The notes beneath the pieces are model-generated. The model did no database searches. It was not told the DNA's origin and saw nothing but the letters and a program-made list of their open reading frames with translations. Both the position numbers and the translations under genes were made by a program. From an uncultured Paludibacter sp. (GTDB lineage Bacteria > Bacteroidota > Bacteroidia > Bacteroidales > Paludibacteraceae), in assembly GCA_937897985.1 (NCBI GenBank), contig CALCBD010000033.1:127617-191616 (forward strand): a stretch of DNA of 64,000 nucleotides, read 5' to 3'. This document shows positions 17,014 through 24,458 of this stretch, in pieces (positions within the stretch are counted from its first letter, which is position 1; every line of letters starts with the position of its first letter).

Positions 17014-17370
17014 CTGTGTGAATCACTGCGGCTGCGATGACCAGCTAACGATAACCTGTTTTAATTCCCTGCGCATTTTGCCATTCCGTTCTCCACAATC
17101 AATCTGATTTTCACGCCGTCGTTCAGATTAAATATAGTTGAATTTGCATTATACTGATGAAACCACCCTCTTAATCCTGAAGGAAAATAAACCAATATCT
17201 GATTCAGAACAATCAGACGACAATTAAACAGAAAATCAACTACAAGACCGTTAGTAATTTATACTACAAATAAAAAGAATATTTACTACTTCCGGCATCG
17301 TAAATCAGATTTTTGTAACATAAATCATGAATTATCAGGATTTAAGGACGCTAAATGAAATAAAATATAT

Positions 17371-17378
17371 TATATTTG
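17371..17378 (+). promoter_or_regulatory. -7 promoter box of the sensory gene cluster
   Basis: TATATTTG exactly matches TAnnTTTG and lies 76 bases before the first kinase ATG. A -33 TTG is not clear. Confidence 0.45.
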
Positions 17379-17454
17379 TAGTCATAACAATTTAGTATTT
17401 AACTGAATTTCAAGCAGGATAAAAAGAGAAAGTAATTTCTTAAGGCGGAAACTT

Positions 17455-20400
17455 ATGCTGAATTCAAACACCGACATTAAATCAATACTCACCGATCCAT
17501 CTCAATCAGCCACCCTCCGAATGCTGATTGAATGTTTTGACGATTCGTATTTTATAATTGATACAGAATTTCGTTACATCGCTTTCAACTCTATTCATTC
17601 AGGAAATTTTAAATCACTTTACAACATCTGCATCGAGACAGGAAAACGATTAACCGATTATTTACCGGTCAACGAAAACCATCAACACTTTATCCGGACA
17701 CTGAACTCTGTTTTACAAAATGAGCATCAGAAGATTATATTCAAAGCGGGTTTAGCCGAATTCTCTGAAAAGTGGATAGAAGTCAGGCTTAGTCCTGTTG
17801 TTGACAACTATGAAAATGTGATTGCCATTTCTGTTCATTGTGTTGATATTACCGAACAACAAGAAAGAGAACTTAAGTACAGGGAAAGCGAAAAAACACA
17901 TAAAACAATAATTGAAACAGCCCTTGATGGTTGGTGGATGGTGGATGAAACAGGCAAAATAATTGAAGTAAATCAGAGTCTTTGTCAGATGACAGGTTAT
18001 AACAGCGAAGAATTACTTCAAATGCATGTCAGTGATGTTGAGTACATTGAAAATTCTGACGAAGTAAGAAAACACATTCAGCAAACCCGAATAAAGGGAT
18101 ATGACCGGTTCGAGAGTAAATTAAGGTGCAGTGATGAAAAAATTATTGATGTGGAGGTGAGTTTACAATGGGAAGTACAAAGAGGAATGGTATTCGCGTT
18201 TTTCAGAGATATTACCGAAAAGAAGAACAATGAAAAAATACTGCTCCATAATGAGAGAAAATTCAGAAATTTCTTTGAAAATTCGGTTGTGGCAAAATCG
18301 ATTACACAAATTGACGGTTCAATTTTTCCGAACGAGGCCTTTTGTAAATTAATAGGTTACACATTCGAAGAACTTAACAATATCAAATGGGTGGACATCT
18401 CACATCCGGACGAACTTGAAATTTCGCGAAATAAAATTAACGAATTATTAGAAGGCAGGAGTGATAATTTCCGTTGCGAGAAAAGATATATTCATAAAAA
18501 CGGTGATATTGTATGGGTAGATCTGAACACTACACTTTTAAGAGATGAAAAAGGTTCTCCTGTTCAGTTTTTCACCGAGTTAGTTGATATTACCGAGCGT
18601 AAACTTGTAGAAAAGAGCTTGTTGGAAAGCGAACAGAAGTTCAGGGATATTTTTGATTATTCGGTCATTGGACTATCCATAACAACTACTGACGGATATT
18701 TCGTACCAAATCAGGCATTTGCCAATATAACTGGATACAGCAAAACTGAACTTACAACAATGAACTGGCGGGATATTTCGCATCCCGATGATGTAGCATT
18801 CAACGAGTTAATCGTAAATTCAATACTGAACGGAGAACGAAAATCGGCTCGCTGGAAAAAAAGATATATTCACAAAGACGGACACCTGATATGGGCAGAT
18901 ATCAGCACAACCTTACTGAGGGACGAAGAAGGTAAACCCTTGTTTTTCGTCACTTCACTCAACGAAATAACCCAACAGGTTGAAAGTGAGAACAAATTAA
19001 AAGAGAGCGAAAACCGATTCAGACAAATTTTCGAAATGAATTTTTCAGTCATGTTTTTGCTGGATGCCAAAACAGGAAAAATCCTCGATGCAAACCCGGC
19101 TGCCTGCGAATTTTATGGTTGGGAATACGAAGAAATGCTTCAGAAAAAAATATGGGATATCAACGTTTTGACTGAAAATGAAGCACTGAAAAACATGAAA
19201 AGTGCAGCAATTTCGGAACACAAGCACTTTAATTTCGTTCATCAAAAAGCGGATAAATCATTGTGTGATGTGGATGTATACTCGACTGCAATTCAAATTA
19301 ACGGTAAAACCGTTTTACATATTATCATTCACGATATTACAGAACAAAAAAAAGCGAATGAATTATTAAAAAAGAGCCTTGAACGTCTTGACAGAGCTGA
19401 AAGAGTTTCAAAATCGGGAAACTGGGAGCTGGAAATTGAAACCAGAAGAATGAAAACATCCAAAGGTGCTGAATTAATCTATGGAATTGCGGGAGACGAT
19501 TTTGACTACGATTACATTAAAAAGGCACCATTGGACGAATATCGTAGCAAACTGGATATTGAAATGAAAAATCTGATTGAAAATAACATTCCCTACGACA
19601 TTGAGTTTAAAATAAAAAGGGCTGATACAGGCGAAATCAGAGACATACATTCATCAGCCTACTATGATCAGAAAAATAAAATTGTATTCGGAGTAATTCA
19701 GGATATTACAGAAAAGAAAAAAGCTGAACTCCAATTGCGTGAAAGTGAAAATAAGCTCAGCACTTTATTCGCCAATATGTCCGAAATGGTGGTTATTCAC
19801 GAGGTGGTTTACGACACGGAAGGTAATGCAACAAATTACATAATCACCGATTGTAATGATGCATTTACAAAAATTACCGGCATCAGACGCGAAGATTGTT
19901 TGGGCAAAACAGCCACCAGTGTATATCAAACTACTCAGGCACCTTATTTAGACATTTATGCAAAAGTTTGCCGTACAGGCGAATCATTCAACTTTCAAAC
20001 CTACTTCGAACCGTTTGACAAGCATTTTCTGGTATCGGCAGTATCTCTCGGTCAAAACCGTTTTTCCACCATCAGCAACGACATCAGTGAAATTCAGAAA
20101 AGTAATGATGAAGTAATCCGTACAAATCAGGAACTTGAAAATTATATGTATGTCACTTCACACGATTTACGGTCGCCACTTGTTAATATACAGGGTTTTA
20201 GTCAAAGACTTGCCAAACAAAATCTTGAACTGAACAATTTCATCGGTAATTGTCAGATTGAGCAGGAAAAAAATGAGAAATTAAAAGAACTTACAGAAAA
20301 GAAAATCCCTGATTCGCTGCAATATATTCAAACAAACGTAGCCAAGATGGACAAACTTATCTACAATCTGCTTCAGATTTCGAGGACAGGCCGATTACCA

Positions 20401-20853
20401 ATGAAAATACAGATCATTGATATGAACCATTTGCTTAATAATGTACTCAGTACTTACAATTATCAGCTGACTGAAATAAAAGCAAATATAATCATCACCG
20501 ATTTACACATCTGTAACGGTGATGAAAATCAATTGAATCAGCTTTTTTCAAATTTAATAGGCAATTCTATTAAATACCGGAGCGCCGAAAGAAATTTGAA
20601 AATTGAAATTGGGTCGAAATTAAATTTCAACAAAGTGATTTACTCTGTCAAAGACAATGGAATAGGCATCGAGCCAAGACATTTGGAACGTATCTGGGAT
20701 GTATTTTACCGGATTGATGCTTCAGACCCGAATGCCGGTGATGGGATTGGTCTGAGTTTAGCCAAAAGAATAGTTGAAAAACATAAGGGAAGAATCTGGG
20801 TGGAATCCCTTATCAATGAAGGATGTACATTTTATATCGAATTACCGGTATAG
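17455..20853 (+). CDS. Cytoplasmic multi-PAS sensor histidine kinase
   Basis: A 1132-residue soluble kinase with no membrane helix. It begins with about seven consecutive PAS domains (approximately 15-130, 145-265, 275-390, 398-512, 520-638, 645-760 and 768-885), most ending in the PAC-like DITE(R/K)K. PAS3 and PAS4 are close copies, each with (W)DISHPD and (K)RYIHK(N/D)G, indicating recent internal duplication. The HisKA domain has VTSHDLRSPLVNIQGF with His903. The ATPase domain has the N-box LFSNLIGNSIKYR, DNGIGI and GDGIGLSLAKRIVEKH. The H-box type (SHDLRSPL) is common in phytochrome-like and Bacteroidetes kinases paired with Rcp1-type receivers; such a receiver is the next gene, 60 bases downstream. 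Signals could be redox, light or small ligands and cannot be assigned. Confidence 0.92.
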   Translation: MLNSNTDIKSILTDPSQSATLRMLIECFDDSYFIIDTEFRYIAFNSIHSGNFKSLYNICIETGKRLTDYLPVNENHQHFIRTLNSVLQNEHQKIIFKAGLAEFSEKWIEVRLSPVVDNYENVIAISVHCVDITEQQERELKYRESEKTHKTIIETALDGWWMVDETGKIIEVNQSLCQMTGYNSEELLQMHVSDVEYIENSDEVRKHIQQTRIKGYDRFESKLRCSDEKIIDVEVSLQWEVQRGMVFAFFRDITEKKNNEKILLHNERKFRNFFENSVVAKSITQIDGSIFPNEAFCKLIGYTFEELNNIKWVDISHPDELEISRNKINELLEGRSDNFRCEKRYIHKNGDIVWVDLNTTLLRDEKGSPVQFFTELVDITERKLVEKSLLESEQKFRDIFDYSVIGLSITTTDGYFVPNQAFANITGYSKTELTTMNWRDISHPDDVAFNELIVNSILNGERKSARWKKRYIHKDGHLIWADISTTLLRDEEGKPLFFVTSLNEITQQVESENKLKESENRFRQIFEMNFSVMFLLDAKTGKILDANPAACEFYGWEYEEMLQKKIWDINVLTENEALKNMKSAAISEHKHFNFVHQKADKSLCDVDVYSTAIQINGKTVLHIIIHDITEQKKANELLKKSLERLDRAERVSKSGNWELEIETRRMKTSKGAELIYGIAGDDFDYDYIKKAPLDEYRSKLDIEMKNLIENNIPYDIEFKIKRADTGEIRDIHSSAYYDQKNKIVFGVIQDITEKKKAELQLRESENKLSTLFANMSEMVVIHEVVYDTEGNATNYIITDCNDAFTKITGIRREDCLGKTATSVYQTTQAPYLDIYAKVCRTGESFNFQTYFEPFDKHFLVSAVSLGQNRFSTISNDISEIQKSNDEVIRTNQELENYMYVTSHDLRSPLVNIQGFSQRLAKQNLELNNFIGNCQIEQEKNEKLKELTEKKIPDSLQYIQTNVAKMDKLIYNLLQISRTGRLPMKIQIIDMNHLLNNVLSTYNYQLTEIKANIIITDLHICNGDENQLNQLFSNLIGNSIKYRSAERNLKIEIGSKLNFNKVIYSVKDNGIGIEPRHLERIWDVFYRIDASDPNAGDGIGLSLAKRIVEKHKGRIWVESLINEGCTFYIELPV

Positions 20854-20913
20854 ATAAACTCAAAATTCGAACACAAACATTTACATGATATTTACAAAAA
20901 AAAACTGAATGAA

Positions 20914-21333
20914 ATGAAAACCGGAAAAGAACTGATTATTTTAATTGCCGAAGACGACGATGGTCACGCCGAACTCATCCAGGAAGGACTTATCGAAGCC
21001 GGGATCTGTAATCCCATTCAACGATTTGTAAACGGCGAAGACTGCTGGAATTTTATTTCGGGCAACGGACGGGAACCTTCCAGGTCCTACCTTCTTTTAT
21101 TAGATATCAATATGCCCAGAATGGATGGCATTGAAGTACTCAGACGGATGAAAGCAGACGAACAATTGAAGCACATCCCCGTAATGATGCTAACAACAAC
21201 CGACGACCCGCGTGAGGTTGAAACCTGCTATCAGCTTGGTTGCAATATATATATTACAAAACCGGTACAATTCGACAGGTTTGCAGAAACTTTAAGACGA
21301 ATGGGACTTTTTATTCAAATTGTAAAAATCTGA
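20914..21333 (+). CDS. Stand-alone Rcp1-like response regulator
   Basis: A 139-residue single receiver domain. The acidic pocket is AEDDDGH near residue 12, the phosphoacceptor is Asp64 in LLLLDINMPRMDGIE, the switch Thr lies in MLTTTDDPREVE, and the conserved Lys is in ITKPVQ. The long loop before the Asp (NGREPSRSYLL) and the DDPREV segment are typical of the Rcp1 group that serves phytochrome-like kinases. There is no output domain, so it must act by protein contact or as a phosphorelay intermediate. The upstream multi-PAS kinase, 60 bases away, is the probable phosphodonor. Confidence 0.93.
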   Translation: MKTGKELIILIAEDDDGHAELIQEGLIEAGICNPIQRFVNGEDCWNFISGNGREPSRSYLLLLDINMPRMDGIEVLRRMKADEQLKHIPVMMLTTTDDPREVETCYQLGCNIYITKPVQFDRFAETLRRMGLFIQIVKI

Positions 21334-21508
21334 GTCTTTAAAATCTTTAACAAAAAAAATTATTCTCTGTCAAAAAAAAGCTAAAACATTCGATTGACAT
21401 TCACGGGAAAAGTCAAAACTCTGCAGGAACAGCAAATCAGCTTAACATTTTTAAAATTAAACAGAATTTAAACAACCAAAAGAACAAAACTTTCAAATTA
21501 ATTCTGCT

Positions 21509-23344
21509 ATGGAAACCGAAGAAAAATTAATTCTGATCATCGAGGATGATATTGGTCTGGCTGAACTTATCAGCGAGCAAATTTGTGATTTGGGCTACAA
21601 CTGTAAAAGATTCACTTTAGCACATGATGCAATACAATGGTTGAGCAATTTTAAACCTTTGCTGATTTTGCTCGATTACAGCCTTCCCGATTTTACAGGC
21701 AAAGAATTCATCGAAGCATTAAACCTGAAGGGTATTTCAGTTCCACCATTTATTGTAGCAACAGGTCGCGGTGACGAACGCATAGCAGTTGAAATGATGA
21801 AGCTGGGAGCTCGCGACTATATAATAAAAGACACACAATTTATAAATCTGATTCAGGTTGTAACTCAACGTATAATCAAAGAATCCGAAACCGAAAATAA
21901 ATTAGCAAAAACACGGGAAGAACTTTACGAGCTCAACCGCTTTAATGCTCAGATAATCAACGGAGCAAAAGAAGGGCTCGTTGTATACGACAGGCAATTT
22001 AACTATCTGGTTTTCAATAAATTCATGGAAGACCTTACAGGCAAAACGGCCACAGATATAATAGGCAAAAATGTGCTTGATGTATTTCCGTTTGTTAAGC
22101 AATCGGGTATACTCGATTCGCTCAATAAAGCTTTAAACGACAATGACTCTGAAATAGAATTTTACTTTGACTTATCCGACACCGGCAAATCAGCCTGGGT
22201 TACAGACACTTTTTCTGCCCTGAAAAATGCCAACAACGAAATAACCGGAATTATCTCCATTATCCATGACATAACCGACAGAAAAAAAAATGAGTTGTTA
22301 ATACAGAACAATCATGATCTGCTGCAAAAACTGCTTTTCAGAAGTTCCGATTTTATTGGCGACAATACAAGCGTTAATTATCAGTCGATTTTAAATACCA
22401 TGATTGAAATTTCGGGTGCAAAATACGGTGTATTTAATATTTTAGAGCCCGACTCTAACGAATTTGTAACAAAAGCAATGTATGTAAGCAAAAATGATTT
22501 CGAATCTGTTTCAAAACTTTTCGGTTTTGATTTTACGAAAAGAAAATGGAAAGAAGATCCCGAACGATTTCAGAAAATCAGACACCAACAAACAAGCAGA
22601 TTCGTAAATTTAAGAGAATTAACAGGCAAAGTAATACCCGAAAAATTAACGTATCTTATTGAGAAAACTTTCGGATTGGGAGCTTTATACGTCGTGAAAG
22701 TGGACTCTAAAAAGAAATCAATCGGTGATTTTACCTTGTTATTTGTAAAAAACAAAGAATTACAGAATCAGGACATCGTGGAACTTTTTGCAAATCAGAT
22801 TGCACTTTATCTGCAACGTAATCAATCGGAGAATGACATAAAAGAAAGTGAAACTAAATTTCGTCTGTTGTTCGAAGACAACCCTCAGCCAATGATGGTA
22901 CACGATTCAAAGACTTTGAAATTTATCGAAGTTAATCATGCAGCCATCGAGCATTATGGCTACAATCGGGAAGAATTTCTGGCCATGAGCATTGACGACA
23001 TTCGCTTTAGCGGAGAAGAAGCTGTAAAAGCGCAAAACAGCAGAAATATAACCGGCTCTGATTCAACGGAATTGCAACACATCAAAAAAAACGGACAAAT
23101 TATTGATGTCGGGATTTTTTCACGAAAAATAAATTTTAACGGAAGAGATTCGCAACACCTGCTGATACAGGACATTACGACCAGAAAAATTGCTGAAAAG
23201 GAACTACAGGAAAAAATGAATGAATTAATCCGTTTTCATAACCTGACAATCGACAGGGAACTTACAATGATTGAAATGAAGAAAGAAATTAACCGGTTAC
23301 TCGTTGAAACCGGTAGAACTGAGAAATATAATATAGTTGGCTGA
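21509..23344 (+). CDS. Receiver-PAS-GAF-PAS signalling protein without catalytic output
   Basis: A 611-residue protein. Residues 1-120 are a receiver domain (IIEDDIGLAEL, Asp56 in LLDYSLPDFTG, Lys in YIIKDT). A PAS domain follows (about 145-262, ending DITDRKKNE), then a GAF-like domain (about 275-440, SILNTMIEISGAKYGVFNIL) and a second PAS (about 450-565, LFEDNPQPMMVHD). The C-terminus, ELIRFHNLTIDRELTMIEMK and beyond, is a coiled-coil tail seen at the ends of many PAS proteins. There is no HisKA, HATPase, GGDEF, EAL or DNA-binding domain. It may integrate a signal and phosphorylation and act by oligomerising with a kinase of the cluster; this is inference. Confidence 0.88.
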   Translation: METEEKLILIIEDDIGLAELISEQICDLGYNCKRFTLAHDAIQWLSNFKPLLILLDYSLPDFTGKEFIEALNLKGISVPPFIVATGRGDERIAVEMMKLGARDYIIKDTQFINLIQVVTQRIIKESETENKLAKTREELYELNRFNAQIINGAKEGLVVYDRQFNYLVFNKFMEDLTGKTATDIIGKNVLDVFPFVKQSGILDSLNKALNDNDSEIEFYFDLSDTGKSAWVTDTFSALKNANNEITGIISIIHDITDRKKNELLIQNNHDLLQKLLFRSSDFIGDNTSVNYQSILNTMIEISGAKYGVFNILEPDSNEFVTKAMYVSKNDFESVSKLFGFDFTKRKWKEDPERFQKIRHQQTSRFVNLRELTGKVIPEKLTYLIEKTFGLGALYVVKVDSKKKSIGDFTLLFVKNKELQNQDIVELFANQIALYLQRNQSENDIKESETKFRLLFEDNPQPMMVHDSKTLKFIEVNHAAIEHYGYNREEFLAMSIDDIRFSGEEAVKAQNSRNITGSDSTELQHIKKNGQIIDVGIFSRKINFNGRDSQHLLIQDITTRKIAEKELQEKMNELIRFHNLTIDRELTMIEMKKEINRLLVETGRTEKYNIVG

Positions 23345-23467
23345 TATTATACAACTGAATCACTGACAATTTAAACAAAATTACTGATTCATTACCTGAA
23401 AGAACAATAAACTCACCGGATAAACGAATGACCGGGCTGTATTTTATCAAATTCAATATCTTAAAAA

Positions 23468-24301
23468 ATGAAGGAAACAAACCGGAAAGTTGTTGAGTAT
23501 TTAAAAAAAAACGGAAACACTGATATTTCAAATTACAATGATCAGTTTTTGAAAAAAATGATAGATGGCAGAATGGAAAAAACCGGTTATAAAACCATTG
23601 AAAGCTATCTCGAATTGTTACATATTAATCCAACGGAAACAAGAGCTCTGATTAACTCATTAGAAATCAGCTACAGTACATTTTTCAGAAACTCACTAAC
23701 TTTTTCAGTGCTGGAAAAGTTGATACTTCCATCGTTGTTCTTTATTCAGAATGAGAAACACAGCCGCGAAGTAAGAATATGGTCGGCAGCGTGTGCCGGA
23801 GGCCAGGAAATATATAGCCTTGCGATTTTAATTAATGAGTTGAAAGAATCAAATTCGCAAACAAATCAGTACCGGATTTTTGCATCGGACAAGTCGGAAA
23901 CACAAATCATCGAAGCTGAAAAAGGGATTTTCAGGTTTTCATCAGTCGAAAACCTGACATTATCCAGAATGAACCGATGGTTTAAATTAACAGGTGAAAA
24001 TTATGTGATCAGTTCAGCGCTCAAAAAAAACATTGAATTTACTGTATTCGATTTATTTGATCCGCTTCACTCCTGCCCTCCTGCATGTATTTTCGGCGAA
24101 TTCGATATCGTTTTCTTATCAAATTTACTATTTTACTATAAACCACAGCAACGTAAGGTAATACTCGATAAAGCGGCAAATGTGCTGAGCGAAAACGGAT
24201 ATTTGGTAACCGGCGAAACAGAGCGTGAGATACTGCTGCAACACAATTTTCAGGAAGTATATCCGAATTCAGGCATTTTTAAGACGAAGCATCCGAAATA
24301 A
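23468..24301 (+). CDS. CheR-type protein-glutamate methyltransferase, divergent and orphan
   Basis: A 277-residue CheR-like enzyme, which in chemotaxis uses SAM to methylate receptor glutamates. The N-terminal helical part (about 1-75) ends in ISYSTFFRNSLTFSVLEKLI, matching the CheR FFR motif. The SAM-binding motif is VRIWSAACAGGQEIYSLA, where CheR normally has ST-GEEPYS, so the first Glu is Gln and the Pro is Ile. FASDKSE provides the acidic ribose contact. The second motif is FLSNLLFYY instead of the usual FCRNVLIYF, and it ends GYLVTGETE. No CheB, CheA, CheW or chemoreceptor is nearby. A 37-residue frame starts just after its stop, and a hybrid kinase follows. Its likely substrate is one of the cluster's sensor proteins. 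Confidence 0.88.
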   Translation: MKETNRKVVEYLKKNGNTDISNYNDQFLKKMIDGRMEKTGYKTIESYLELLHINPTETRALINSLEISYSTFFRNSLTFSVLEKLILPSLFFIQNEKHSREVRIWSAACAGGQEIYSLAILINELKESNSQTNQYRIFASDKSETQIIEAEKGIFRFSSVENLTLSRMNRWFKLTGENYVISSALKKNIEFTVFDLFDPLHSCPPACIFGEFDIVFLSNLLFYYKPQQRKVILDKAANVLSENGYLVTGETEREILLQHNFQEVYPNSGIFKTKHPK

Positions 24302-24302
24302 A

Positions 24303-24416
24303 ATGTTTAAAAACTTAATCTTTGAAAAAATACATAAGGGTTCAGCAGATTATATAAACAACATAGCACAAAATTTTGCACTTTTGCAAATTGAAATTCC
24401 GGACGGGACAAAATAA
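24303..24416 (+). CDS. Small hypothetical protein downstream of cheR-like gene
   Basis: An ATG one base after the CheR-like stop opens a 37-codon frame (MFKNLIFEKIHKGSADYINN to PDGTK). It ends 42 bases before the hybrid kinase start. Tight spacing argues for translation by coupling, but there is no recognisable domain and a chance frame of this length is not unusual. Confidence 0.3.
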   Translation: MFKNLIFEKIHKGSADYINNIAQNFALLQIEIPDGTK

Positions 24417-24458
24417 AATATAAAATTAAAGGCAATTTATAAAAAAACAACATAAGCA

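Larger units (their letters stand above)
16569..17454. other. 886-base gene-poor region upstream of the sensory cluster
   Basis: No convincing full-length gene. Items seen: a short hairpin (16649-16675), a 30-codon frame resembling a SusC-type N-terminus (16705-16797), a structured segment ending in a T-tract (16938-17013), and a -7 box for the sensor kinase (17371-17378). The part from 17020 to 17360 has no feature I can name. Confidence 0.5.

Noticed and set aside
17058..17254. Minus-strand open frame of about 65 codons in the gene-poor region (contains GVKIRLIVENGMAKCAGN)
   Set aside because: It has no usable start codon and no recognisable family. An open run of this length in AT-rich DNA can occur by chance.
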